From the NCBI RefSeq assembly GCF_004355005.1, contig NZ_SMSJ01000010.1, forward strand, positions 1-64,000: DNA of 64,000 nucleotides, read 5' to 3'. Below are positions 32,657 through 40,998 of this stretch, in pieces. Positions within the stretch are counted from its first letter, which is position 1. Each line of letters starts with the position of its first letter. This stretch comes from Dankookia rubra (GTDB lineage: Bacteria; Pseudomonadota; Alphaproteobacteria; Acetobacterales; Acetobacteraceae). Both the position numbers and the translations under genes were made by a program. The notes under the pieces were generated by a model that made no database searches, was not told where the DNA came from, and was given only the letters and a program-made list of their open reading frames with translations.

Positions 32657-33190
32657 ATGAAGGGTCGGCCCGCCCCGGCCTACGGCCTGCTGCGGCAGAT
32701 CGACGCGCTGGCGCGTGCCGTCCTGCCCGGCGGGTTGACCGCGCTGCTGCTGATGCTGGCCGCGGTCCCGGTCGGGGTGCCCGGCCTGGTGCCGGCGGTG
32801 GCGCTGCCCTGCGTCTTCTTCTGGTCGGTCTTCCGCCCCGCCGCGCTGCCGCCGCCGGTGGTCTTCGCCCTCGGGCTGCTGCAGGACCTGCTCACCGCGG
32901 CGCCGCTCGGCGCCGGGGTGCTGGTGCTGCTGGTGGTGCATGGGCTGGCGGTGCGCTGGCGGCGCCTGCTGGTGAAGCAGTCCTTCCTGCTGGTCTGGGT
33001 GACCTTCTGCGGCTTCACCGCCGGCGCCGCGGCGCTGGGCGGCGCGCTGCAGGCGCTGCTGGCCTGGCAGGTCCTGCCGGTCCCGCCCGGCGCCTGGCAA
33101 GCCCTGCTGACCGCCGGCCTCTATCCCCTGCTGGCCTGGCTGCTGACCCGGGTGCACGAGACCATGATGCGGGCGGAGGCGGCGCCATGA
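32657..33190 (+). CDS. mreD: Rod-shape-determining membrane protein MreD
   Basis: MreD is an integral inner-membrane partner of MreC. The 177-residue protein has about five to six hydrophobic helices and the FALGLLQDLLTAAPLGAGVL motif typical of MreD. It overlaps the start of mrdA by four bases (ATGA), consistent with coupling. Sequence conservation is low in this family, so the assignment leans on position in the operon. Confidence 0.85.
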   Translation: MKGRPAPAYGLLRQIDALARAVLPGGLTALLLMLAAVPVGVPGLVPAVALPCVFFWSVFRPAALPPPVVFALGLLQDLLTAAPLGAGVLVLLVVHGLAVRWRRLLVKQSFLLVWVTFCGFTAGAAALGGALQALLAWQVLPVPPGAWQALLTAGLYPLLAWLLTRVHETMMRAEAAP

Positions 33191-35091
33191 GCAGCCTCGG
33201 CAAGGGCGTTCGGCGGGAGGAGGCGGAGCGCCGCGGCGTCTTCACCCGCCGCGCGCTGGCGCTCGGCATCGGCCAGCTGGCGCTGTTCGGCTTCCTCGGC
33301 AGCCGGCTGTACCGGCTGCAGTCCGAGGAAGGCGAGCGCTACCGGACGCTGGCGGAGGAGAACCGGCTCTCCGCCCGGCTGCTGCCGCCGCCGCGCGGCC
33401 AGGTGCTCGACCGCAACGGCCGGGTCATCGCCGGCAACCGGCTGAACTGGCGCGCCCTGCTGGTCGCCGAGCAGACCCAGGATGTCGGCGCCACGCTCGA
33501 GACCTTCTCCCGCATCGTCCCCCTGCTGGACCACGAGCGCGCGCGGATCGAGCGCGAGGTGCGCCGCCGGCGCCGCTTCGTGCCGGTCACCGTGCGCGAC
33601 TTCCTGGCCTGGGAGGAGATGGCGCGGATCGAGGTGAACGCGCCCGACCTGCCCGGCATCGTCATCGATGTCGGCACCACCCGGCTCTATCCGGAAGGCG
33701 AGCACCTCTCGCATGTCGTCGGCTACGTCGCCCCGCCGGCCGAGCGCGACATGGACGGCGACCCGCTGCTCGAGCTCCCCGGCATCCGGGTCGGCCGGGC
33801 CGGGATCGAGAAGCATCACGAACAGCCGCTGCGCGGCCGCGCCGGGGCGGTGCAGCTCGAGGTGAACGCGGTCGGCCGGGTGATCCGCGAGCTCGACCGG
33901 CGGGAGGGCCTGCCGGGCCAGGACGTGCAGGTCTCGGTCGATGCCGAGCTGCAGAAGGCGCTGCGCGGCAGGATCGAGGAGGGCACCAGCATCGTCGTGC
34001 TGGATGCCAGAAGCGGCGAGGTGCTGGCCATGGCCTCGCAGCCCTCCTTCGACCCCGACGTCTTCAATGCCGGCGTCTCCGCCGCGCAGTGGCGGGAATG
34101 GACCCGCAACCGGGCGACGCCGCTGATCAACAAGGCGACCAACGGGCTCTATGCCCCGGGCTCGACCTTCAAGATGATCGTGGCGCTGGCCGGGCTGGAG
34201 GCGAAGGTGGTGACGCCGGGCGACCGGGTCTTCTGCCCCGGCCATCTCGACCTCGGCGACACCCGCTTCCATTGCTGGCGGAAGCAGGGGCATGGCGGCC
34301 TCGACATGCGGAACGCCATCAAGCATTCCTGCGACGTCTATTTCTACGAGATCGCCAAGCGCGCCGGGATCGACCGCATCGCCGCCATGGCCAACCGCTT
34401 CGGATTGGGCGTCGATCTCGAGATCGAGCTGCCGGGGACCAAGCGGGGGCTGGTGCCGACGCGGGCCTGGCGGCAAGCGCAGGGCAAGCCCTGGAATCTC
34501 GGCGACACCATCGTCCATGGCATCGGCCAGGGCTTCTACCAGCTGACGCCGCTCAGCCTCGCCACCATGGCGGCGCGGCTGGCGACCGGGCGGGCGGTGC
34601 AGCCGCACCTGACGCGCAGCATCGGGGCGAGGCCGGTGCGCGGCGGCCGGGCGGAGGACTGGCCGAGCCTCGGCATCCCCGAGCGCGACCTGCGGCTGAT
34701 GCGGGAGGGCATGTGGGCGGTGGTGAACGAGCCCGGGGGCACTGCGCTCGGCGCTCGGTTGCCCGGCGGACTCGGCGTCATGGCCGGCAAGACCGGCTCG
34801 GTGCAGGTCCGCCGCGTCAGCCGGGAACAGCGCGAGCGCGGCTTCAAGGCGGAGAACCAGCCGCGCGAATGGCGGCCGCATGCGCTCTTCGTCGCCTTCG
34901 CCCCCTATGACAACCCGCTCTATGCCGTGAGCGTGGTGGTCGAGCACGGCATGAGCGGCTCGGGCGCCGCGGCGCCGCTGGCGCGCGACGCGCTCATCGA
35001 GGTCTTCAACCGGTTCCGCACCCCGCCCGTCCCCGCCGTGGCGCCCGGCCCGCGGGTGGCGCAGGCCGGCCGGCCGGAGGCGTCGCGATGA
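33187..35091 (+). CDS. mrdA: Penicillin-binding protein 2 (cell-elongation transpeptidase)
   Basis: PBP2 cross-links peptidoglycan during elongation. The 634-residue class B PBP has one N-terminal membrane helix (LALGIGQLALFGFLGSRLYR), the dimerisation region with APPAERDMDGDPLLELPGIR, then the transpeptidase domain. Motifs: nucleophile Ser326 in APGSTFKM, the SxN-like SCDVYFYEIAKR, and KTGSVQV. It overlaps mreD and rodA by four bases each, giving an obligate rod operon. Confidence 0.95.
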   Translation: MSSLGKGVRREEAERRGVFTRRALALGIGQLALFGFLGSRLYRLQSEEGERYRTLAEENRLSARLLPPPRGQVLDRNGRVIAGNRLNWRALLVAEQTQDVGATLETFSRIVPLLDHERARIEREVRRRRRFVPVTVRDFLAWEEMARIEVNAPDLPGIVIDVGTTRLYPEGEHLSHVVGYVAPPAERDMDGDPLLELPGIRVGRAGIEKHHEQPLRGRAGAVQLEVNAVGRVIRELDRREGLPGQDVQVSVDAELQKALRGRIEEGTSIVVLDARSGEVLAMASQPSFDPDVFNAGVSAAQWREWTRNRATPLINKATNGLYAPGSTFKMIVALAGLEAKVVTPGDRVFCPGHLDLGDTRFHCWRKQGHGGLDMRNAIKHSCDVYFYEIAKRAGIDRIAAMANRFGLGVDLEIELPGTKRGLVPTRAWRQAQGKPWNLGDTIVHGIGQGFYQLTPLSLATMAARLATGRAVQPHLTRSIGARPVRGGRAEDWPSLGIPERDLRLMREGMWAVVNEPGGTALGARLPGGLGVMAGKTGSVQVRRVSREQRERGFKAENQPREWRPHALFVAFAPYDNPLYAVSVVVEHGMSGSGAAAPLARDALIEVFNRFRTPPVPAVAPGPRVAQAGRPEASR

Positions 35092-36242
35092 GCGGCACGG
35101 CCCGCTTCGAGCGGCGGCTGCTGACCCGCGACCGCGGCGACGGGCTGCTGGAGAAGCTCTGGCGCATCCCCTGGCTCTTCGTCCTGCTGCTGAGCGCGGT
35201 GGCGGCGGTCGGCTATGTCGCGCTCTATTCCGCGGGCAACGGGCCGGAGGCCTATGCGGCGAAGCATGCGCTGCGCTTCGGCTTCGGCCTGGTATTGATG
35301 CTGTCGATCGCGGTCGTCGATATCCGGGTGGTCGCGCGGCTGGCCTGGGTCGGCTACGCGCTCGGCGTCGGGCTGCTGGTGCTGGTGCTGCTGCACGGCA
35401 ATGTCGGCAAGGGGGCGCAGCGCTGGATCGACATCGGCCCGCTGCAGCTGCAGCCCTCGGAGCTGATGAAGATCATGCTGGCGCTCGGCCTCGCCGCCTG
35501 GTTCCGGCGGGCAAGCTGGGAGCGCGTCGGCAACCTGTTCTTCCTGGTCCCGCCGGCGATCATGGTGCTGATCCCCGTGGGGCTGATCCTGAAGCAGCCG
35601 AACCTCGGCACCGGGCTGATCACCGCGATGATCGGCGGCGCCATCTTCTTCGCCGCCGGGGTGCGCCTGTGGAAATTCGCGCTGATCCTGGCCGCCGTCG
35701 GCACCGCCGCGCCGATCGCCTACGACCACCTGCGCGATTACCAGAAGGCGCGGATCACCACCTTCCTCGACCCCGAAAGCGACCCGCTCGGCGCCGGCTA
35801 CAACATCATCCAGTCGAAGATCGCCCTCGGCTCGGGCGGGATCTGGGGCAAGGGCTTCCTGCAGGGGACGCAGGGCCACCTGAACTTCCTGCCGGAGAAG
35901 CAGACCGACTTCATCTTCACCATGATTGCCGAGGAATTCGGCCTGGTCGGCGCGCTCGGCACGCTCGGGCTGCTCTGCCTCGTGGTGCTGTTCTGCTACC
36001 TCGTCGCCTTCCGCTGCCGGCACCAGTTCGGCCGGCTGCTGGCGGTCGGGCTCGGGACCAACGTCTTCCTCTATGTCTTCGTCAACATCGCCATGGTGAC
36101 GGGCAGCATCCCGGTGGGCGGCGTGCCGCTGCCGCTGATCTCGCATGGCGGCTCGGCCATGCTGACGACGATGCTGGGCTTTGGGCTGCTGCTGTCGGTG
36201 CATGTGCACCGGGATGCGGAATTCGGCCCGGCGCAGGAGTGA
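35088..36242 (+). CDS. rodA: Rod-shape SEDS glycosyltransferase RodA
   Basis: RodA polymerises lipid II with PBP2. The 384-residue SEDS protein has about ten helices and the family signature FLPEKQTDFIFTMIAEEFGL, plus LGAGYNIIQSKIALGSGGIW and GGVPLPLISHGGSAMLTTML. ATG overlaps the mrdA stop. It is the last gene of the rod operon. A GGCGCTTCAGCGCC hairpin follows the stop (about 36246). Confidence 0.95.
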   Translation: MSGTARFERRLLTRDRGDGLLEKLWRIPWLFVLLLSAVAAVGYVALYSAGNGPEAYAAKHALRFGFGLVLMLSIAVVDIRVVARLAWVGYALGVGLLVLVLLHGNVGKGAQRWIDIGPLQLQPSELMKIMLALGLAAWFRRASWERVGNLFFLVPPAIMVLIPVGLILKQPNLGTGLITAMIGGAIFFAAGVRLWKFALILAAVGTAAPIAYDHLRDYQKARITTFLDPESDPLGAGYNIIQSKIALGSGGIWGKGFLQGTQGHLNFLPEKQTDFIFTMIAEEFGLVGALGTLGLLCLVVLFCYLVAFRCRHQFGRLLAVGLGTNVFLYVFVNIAMVTGSIPVGGVPLPLISHGGSAMLTTMLGFGLLLSVHVHRDAEFGPAQE

Positions 36243-36584
36243 TTTGTGGCGCTTCAGCGCCGCGCCGCCGCTGGGGCCGCGGCCGGCCTGGTGCCGGCGG
36301 GGCAGGCGTTCATGAACGCCTTCCGCAGGTCGCCAGCCAGTTGGCAGGTGCCGGCCTCGGCGTTTGCAGGTCGTCGCCCGCTCCTGCTGCGCCGCCTGGG
36401 CCGCACTCGGCCGGGCCGGCGCGGCGCCCTGGGCGAAGCGGCGATGGCCAGCGCGTCGGCGGCCGGAAGGGTCCTCAGTGCCGTGCCGTGCCGTCCTCTC
36501 ACCCGGGGGCAAGCCGAAGCTTCGACGATTCAGGCCGCGCCCGAACTCCGGCAACCACCAACCCTCCGGCAACGGCGTAGGGGC
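36243..36584. other. Intergenic interval with no supported gene
   Basis: The interval lies between convergent rodA and a histidine phosphatase gene. It begins with a short hairpin GGCGCTTCAGCGCC that may help terminate rodA. Reading frames on both strands exist only because of the high GC content and give Arg/Ala/Pro-rich products. I see no gene. Confidence 0.4.
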
Positions 36585-37112
36585 TCAGCCCGGCGCTGGC
36601 GGCAGCCGGACCCACTCGCCATTGCCGACATCGCGGCCGGTCAGGGCGCGGATGAACCCCCAATGGCTGACCACGAGCATCCCGTCCCGGTCCGGCCATG
36701 CCGCGGCCTCGGCGCGGAACAGCGCCACCCGGGCCTCGAACTGCCCGTGCGGCTCCTCGATGGCCGGCCACCACACCTCATCGACGGCGGAGAAGTCCAG
36801 CGCCGGCCAGGCCAGCGCGAGCTGCAGCCGCGGCATGCCGATGTCGCAGCTGGCGGAGTACCGTTCGCGGATGCCGGGCGTGACGGTGACCGGCAGGCCG
36901 AGCCGGCGGGCGATCGGCGCCGCGGTCTGCAGGGCGCGGGTATAGGGGGAGCTGAGGATGCGGTGGATCGACGCGCCGGCCAGCGCCGCCGCGGCGGCCT
37001 CGGCCTGGGCATGGCCGAGCGGGGTGAGCGGCGCGTCGGGGATGCCGGGATCCCGGCCCGTCGCGCCGAAATGCAGGTTGAAGGCGCTCTGGCCATGCCG
37101 CAGCAGGATCAC
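36585..37112 (-). CDS. Histidine phosphatase (phosphoglycerate mutase-like) family protein
   Basis: The 175-residue protein opens VILLRHGQSAFN, with the catalytic RHG at residues 5-7, and has the second half of the active site in LVVSHWGFIRALTG. Arg/Glu ligands are in SSPYTRALQTA and IRERYSASCD. The segment following RHG is unusually short, consistent with a small broad-specificity phosphatase. The start is GTG 37112, which overlaps the upstream stop (GTGA), so translation is coupled to the phosphoribosyltransferase/kinase-like gene. It may act on a product of that protein; no substrate is known. Confidence 0.85.
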   Translation of the reverse strand: MILLRHGQSAFNLHFGATGRDPGIPDAPLTPLGHAQAEAAAAALAGASIHRILSSPYTRALQTAAPIARRLGLPVTVTPGIRERYSASCDIGMPRLQLALAWPALDFSAVDEVWWPAIEEPHGQFEARVALFRAEAAAWPDRDGMLVVSHWGFIRALTGRDVGNGEWVRLPPAPG

Positions 37113-38776
37113 GCGCCGAGCGCCGCCCGCAGCCGCGCGGCATAGCGGCCCGCCGTCCGGCGCAGCCGCGCGCCCTCCGCCGCATCGGGCGCGGCCTCCT
37201 GCGCCATGGTCCAGGCGCCGAGCTGGAACGCACAGTAGCAGGGCAGCAGCAGGCCAAGCAGGTCCGGATCGACCGGCAGCACCGGGTCGAGGTCCAGCTC
37301 CACCATCGCGCCGGCGACGTCCCAGGCGATGTCCTGGCAGCCGATGAGGTCGTGCGCGGCATGGTGGTCCACCGCATCCGCCTTCAGCAGCCGCCCGTCC
37401 GGCAGCGCCAGCCACTCCCAGGTCTGCATGCGGTTGTCGGTCTCGACCGGCCGGGCGAGGGCGGCGAGCCTGGCGAGGTCGCGGGGGCTCCAGCGGTCGA
37501 GCCGGGCCGCGGCGGCCTCGCCCAGTGTTTCCGCCGCGTTGTGGCGGGCCATGGCGTGCAGCGCGTCCAGGCCGGCGCCGCGGCCGGGCCCGGCCGGAAA
37601 GGCGCGGGCGCGGAAGCGGAGATAGGCGGCGACTTGCGCGGCCAGCACCTCGCGGGGGATCGCCGCCGGGTCGAGCGGCCGGGCCTCCTCCAGCCAGGGC
37701 TGCACCAGGAAGCCGTGCCGCAGGCCGGCCACCGGCGGGGCGAAGCCGGCGGCGGCCAGCCGCGCCGCGCGGTCCGCCTTCCGCTCGCCCTCGGCGCCGA
37801 GGCCGATGAACTTCAGCAGCCAGGTGCGGCCGCCTGCGGCGAGCAGGTACTTCCGCCGCTCCTGCATCGGGTGCGCGGGCGGCCAGGCCTCGGCAGGGCC
37901 GCGCCGCCAGGCGCCGCCGCCGATATCCTCGGGCGGCGCCTCGGCGGCGCCGGTGAGGTCGGCGACCCAGCCGGCCAGGCGCGGCAGCACCGCGGCCTCG
38001 AAGCTGCAGACGTGGCGGGCCATGCCGTCCCAGCGGGCGCGGTGGTCCGGGCTGGCCATCGGGCCGGGCGGCCAGGCATGGCTCGGGAAGAGCGCGATGG
38101 CACCACGCGGGTGGCCGCGCGCGGCCAGCCAGTCGGCCGCCGCGCCGAAGGAACTGCCGGAAAGCCCCGGCCCCTCGTCCACCACCGCCACCGGCGCGCC
38201 GGGCGTGAGACTCGAGGCGAGGCCGGGCCCCACCGCGATCTCCCGCCGGAAGGGATGCCCGGCCGGCCGCAGCGTCGCCGGGTTCCGGCTGCCGAGCCCC
38301 GTCGCGACCATGGCGGCGAGCGGCGCGCCGATGCTGCGCAGCCCGATCACCCGCGTGGCGGCGGGCAGGCCCGAGGCCTCCGCGGCCAGCGCATAGGTCT
38401 CGGGATAAAGGGCGTAGAAGGCGAAGCCCTCGGCGAGCCGGGTGTCGATGCGCTCCGGCAGCCGCAGAAGGCACTGGCCGGCCTCCGGCACGGCGACGGC
38501 GCCATCGTGCCAGGACCGGTGCAGGCCCCCGGCGCAGCCCAGCAGCAGCGCCATCGCCCAGTCCTGCGCCAGGGAGAGCTCGTCCAGCCCGCGCGCGGCG
38601 TAGTCGGCATCGGCGATGCCCTGGGCCAATTCGCCGGCCTCGATCAGCGCGGCGGCCAGGACGGCATGGCGCTCGAGGCCCGGCGGCAGGGTGGCGGCCC
38701 TCGCCAGCCGTGCCGCGATCGCGGCATGCAGCGCGCGCGGGTCGGCGGTGTGCTGCCTGTCGCCATAGACCAGCAT
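37109..38776 (-). CDS. Two-domain protein: phosphoribosyltransferase-like plus kinase-like (APH-fold) half
   Basis: The 555-residue protein is not one I recognise. The N-terminal half (about residues 120-260) contains VAVVDEGPGLSGSSFGAAA, which has the shape of a PRTase PRPP loop (hydrophobic strand, acidic pair, small-residue loop). The C-terminal half (about 300-540) has YLLAAGGRTWLLKFIGLGAE with a putative lysine on a strand. It also has RKADRAARLAAAGFAPPVAG, LVQPWLEEARPL, and a later ETDNRMQTWEWLALPDGRLL, KADAVDHHAAHDLIGCQDIA, WDVAGAMVELDLD arrangement similar to aminoglycoside-phosphotransferase folds. Fold calls are by motif shape only. It is coupled to a histidine phosphatase. Confidence 0.55.
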   Translation of the reverse strand: MLVYGDRQHTADPRALHAAIAARLARAATLPPGLERHAVLAAALIEAGELAQGIADADYAARGLDELSLAQDWAMALLLGCAGGLHRSWHDGAVAVPEAGQCLLRLPERIDTRLAEGFAFYALYPETYALAAEASGLPAATRVIGLRSIGAPLAAMVATGLGSRNPATLRPAGHPFRREIAVGPGLASSLTPGAPVAVVDEGPGLSGSSFGAAADWLAARGHPRGAIALFPSHAWPPGPMASPDHRARWDGMARHVCSFEAAVLPRLAGWVADLTGAAEAPPEDIGGGAWRRGPAEAWPPAHPMQERRKYLLAAGGRTWLLKFIGLGAEGERKADRAARLAAAGFAPPVAGLRHGFLVQPWLEEARPLDPAAIPREVLAAQVAAYLRFRARAFPAGPGRGAGLDALHAMARHNAAETLGEAAAARLDRWSPRDLARLAALARPVETDNRMQTWEWLALPDGRLLKADAVDHHAAHDLIGCQDIAWDVAGAMVELDLDPVLPVDPDLLGLLLPCYCAFQLGAWTMAQEAAPDAAEGARLRRTAGRYAARLRAALGA

Positions 38777-38834
38777 CGCCGCCCTCCATTGCTGGGGGGC
38801 AACGCGGCGGAGCGCTGGCGGTTGGCGGCGCGAG

Positions 38835-38962
38835 GCCAGGGAGGACGTATCCTCCCTGGACCCTCCTTCATTTTTGTGGGTTGGCACTCGCCGCGCGGCG
38901 AGTGCCAACCCACAGAAAGGAAGGGTGGGATTTGGGGAGGGAATGCTTTTCCCTCCCCAAAC
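38835..38962 (+). repeat. Dispersed three-hairpin repeat, copy B
   Basis: This copy has the best-preserved structures. Hairpin 1 at 38836-38859 is a perfect 10-bp stem CCAGGGAGGA / TCCTCCCTGG with loop CGTA. The centre is a perfect 40-base palindrome at 38875-38914, built on TGTGGGTTGGCACTCGCCGC. Hairpin 3 at 38931-38961 is a perfect 13-bp stem TTTGGGGAGGGAA / TTCCCTCCCCAAA with loop TGCTT. It lies 60 bp upstream of the fusion gene start and 12 bp after the patatin stop. Confidence 0.8.
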
Positions 38963-38974
38963 TTCCTGACTTTT

Positions 38975-40168
38975 TCAAAGATACCGCTGGATATCCAGCG
39001 TGCTCTCCCGCCCGATCGTGTCGAAGTGCTCGCGGAGGAACTTGTCCGCGGCTTCCCAGCCGTAGTGGCGGATGGTCTGCAGGAATTCCCAGTCGCCGTT
39101 CAGCTTGGTGGAGAGCTTGAACTTCCGCATCCGCTCCTCGTCCTCGACGCAATGCAGGAAGATGCGGCGGTAGCGCGGCTGCTCCAGCCGCCCGGAGTCC
39201 AGCAGCCTTTGGACGAAGTCGATGGCCCGCATCTCCGCCATGAGCGAGGCATTGAAGCTGATCTCGTTCAGCCGGTTCATGATGTCGGACGGCGTGGTCG
39301 GCAGCTCGTTCCGCATGATGGCATTGATCTGCACCAGCAGGATGTCGGGCGCCCCCCGTTCATAATAGAGCGGCCAGATCGCCGGGTTGCCGAGATAGCC
39401 GCCGTCCCAGTAGGCCTCGCCGTCGATCTCCACCGCGCGGAACACGTTCGGCAGGCATGCCGAGGCGAGGATGACGTCGGTCGTCACCTCGGTGCGCGAG
39501 AAGACCCGCGGCTTGCCCGTCCGGACATTTGTCGCGCTGATGAAGAGCCGGATCGCCTTCGGGTCTCGCTTCAGCCGCGCCTCGTCCAGGTTGTCGGCGA
39601 TCACCTGCCGCAGCGGGTTGAACTCCGCCATGAAGGGATTGATCTGGTAGGGCGAGACGACGCGGGTCAGCGTCTCGAAGGTCTGGTAGGCGATCGAATG
39701 GGTCAGGTCGTAGCCCCACAGCGCCTTCTCGAGCGGCGTGTTCTGCAAGGGGCTCATCGCCAGCCGCCCGGCCACGTCGCGCCACATCCGGTCGAGCGCC
39801 TTCTTGGCGCCCTCGCGGCCGCCCTCGGCCAGGCCCTGGACGAAGATCGCCGCGTTGATGCCGCCGGCGGACGTCCCGGAGACGCCGTCGAAGACGATCC
39901 GCTCGTCCTCCAGCAGCCGGTCGAGCGCGCCCCAGGTGAAGGCGCCATGCGTGCCGCCCCCTTGCAGCGCCAGGTTCAGCCGCTTGGTCGCCACCGGCTT
40001 CGCCACCGCGGGCTGCGGCAGCGGCGCGGCTGCGACGCCCGGGCCGTCGGCTGGCGCGGGGATCAGCGCCTCCGGCAGCGGTCCCTCGGCCCGCAGATCG
40101 CCGGTCGGCACCGCACCGGGTTGCGCGGCGGGGGACTCTCCCGGCCCGCCGCCCTGTTCCTTCGCCAT
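38975..40168 (-). CDS. Patatin-like phospholipase family protein
   Basis: The 397-residue protein has the patatin Ser-Asp dyad: oxyanion motif LALQGGGTHGAFTWG, nucleophile Ser100 in GVSGTSAGG, and Asp255 in YWDGGYLGNPA. The first 60 residues are Pro/Ala-rich and probably disordered. The C-terminal part, with FDTIGRESTLDIQRYL, resembles patatin proteins found beside bdhA in Alphaproteobacteria. It may hydrolyse a phospholipid or a polyhydroxyalkanoate-associated lipid. The ATG shares one base with the bdhA stop (TGATG). Confidence 0.9.
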   Translation of the reverse strand: MAKEQGGGPGESPAAQPGAVPTGDLRAEGPLPEALIPAPADGPGVAAAPLPQPAVAKPVATKRLNLALQGGGTHGAFTWGALDRLLEDERIVFDGVSGTSAGGINAAIFVQGLAEGGREGAKKALDRMWRDVAGRLAMSPLQNTPLEKALWGYDLTHSIAYQTFETLTRVVSPYQINPFMAEFNPLRQVIADNLDEARLKRDPKAIRLFISATNVRTGKPRVFSRTEVTTDVILASACLPNVFRAVEIDGEAYWDGGYLGNPAIWPLYYERGAPDILLVQINAIMRNELPTTPSDIMNRLNEISFNASLMAEMRAIDFVQRLLDSGRLEQPRYRRIFLHCVEDEERMRKFKLSTKLNGDWEFLQTIRHYGWEAADKFLREHFDTIGRESTLDIQRYL

Positions 40169-40962
40169 CAGTTCGCCAGCCAGCCCCCGTCAATCGACAG
40201 CGCCGCGCCGGTCACGCCGCCGCTGCCCGGGCCGCAGAGATAGAGCGCCATCTGCGCCACCTCATCGACCTCGATCCAGCGCTTGGAGGGCTGGTGCGCC
40301 AGCAGGTGCTCCTTCAGCGCCACCTCCTCGGAGACGCCGAACTGCTTGGCCAGGGCCGGCAGCTGCGCCTCGGCCAGCGGGGTGCGGACGAAGCCGGGGC
40401 AGATGGCGTTGCAGGTGATCGGCGTCTGCGCGACCTCGATCGCCACCGTCTTGGTCAGGCCGACGACCGCGTGCTTGGCCGAGACATAGGCCGACTTCTC
40501 CGGCGAGGCGATCAGCCCGTGCGCCGAGGCGATGTTGATGATCCGGCCCCAGTTGCGCCGCTTCATGCCCGGCAGCGCCGCCTTGATGGCATACCAGTTG
40601 GAGGCGAAGTTGATCGCCATGATCGCCTCGAACTTCGCGTCGGGGAACTCCTCGATCGGCGCGACGAACTGGATCCCGGCATTGTTCACCAGGATGTCGA
40701 GCGAGCCGAGGGTGGCCTCGGCCTCGGCGATCATCTGCTTGACCGCATCGGGCTTCGACAGGTCGGCGGCGGAATAGGGCGCCTCGGCCACGCCCATGGC
40801 GGCGCCCACTTCGGCGCGGGCCTTGGCGATCTCCTCCGGCTTGCCGAAGCCGTTCAGCATCACGCGGGCGCCGGCTTCGGCATAGAGCTGGGCAATGCCG
40901 AGGCCGATCCCGCTGGTGCTGCCGGTCACCAGGGCGGTGCGGCCGGTGAGGATCTTGTCCAT
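40168..40962 (-). CDS. bdhA: D-beta-hydroxybutyrate dehydrogenase (SDR)
   Basis: The enzyme interconverts 3-hydroxybutyrate and acetoacetate with NAD. The 264-residue SDR has the TGSTSGIGLGIAQLY nucleotide motif, NNAGIQFVAPIEEF, the catalytic Tyr/Lys in SAYVSAKHAV and Ser in NIASAHGLIASP. The C-terminal sequence TGAALSIDGGWLAN and the segment CPGFVRTPLAEAQLP are typical of BdhA. It is just upstream of the patatin gene, so the two are an operon with a likely role in polyhydroxybutyrate or ketone-body use. Confidence 0.9.
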   Translation of the reverse strand: MDKILTGRTALVTGSTSGIGLGIAQLYAEAGARVMLNGFGKPEEIAKARAEVGAAMGVAEAPYSAADLSKPDAVKQMIAEAEATLGSLDILVNNAGIQFVAPIEEFPDAKFEAIMAINFASNWYAIKAALPGMKRRNWGRIINIASAHGLIASPEKSAYVSAKHAVVGLTKTVAIEVAQTPITCNAICPGFVRTPLAEAQLPALAKQFGVSEEVALKEHLLAHQPSKRWIEVDEVAQMALYLCGPGSGGVTGAALSIDGGWLAN

Positions 40963-40998
40963 GGGTGGTCGGCTCCTTCGCAGTTGCGGCATGAACGC

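Noticed and set aside
36246-36584. Short open frames after rodA
   Set aside because: No ribosome site, no recognisable product, and composition of out-of-frame GC-rich DNA.
37352-40243. 963-codon plus-strand frame across the phosphatase/patatin region
   Set aside because: It overlaps clear minus-strand genes, has repetitive Arg/Gly composition, and runs through a non-coding repeat element; it is an antisense shadow.
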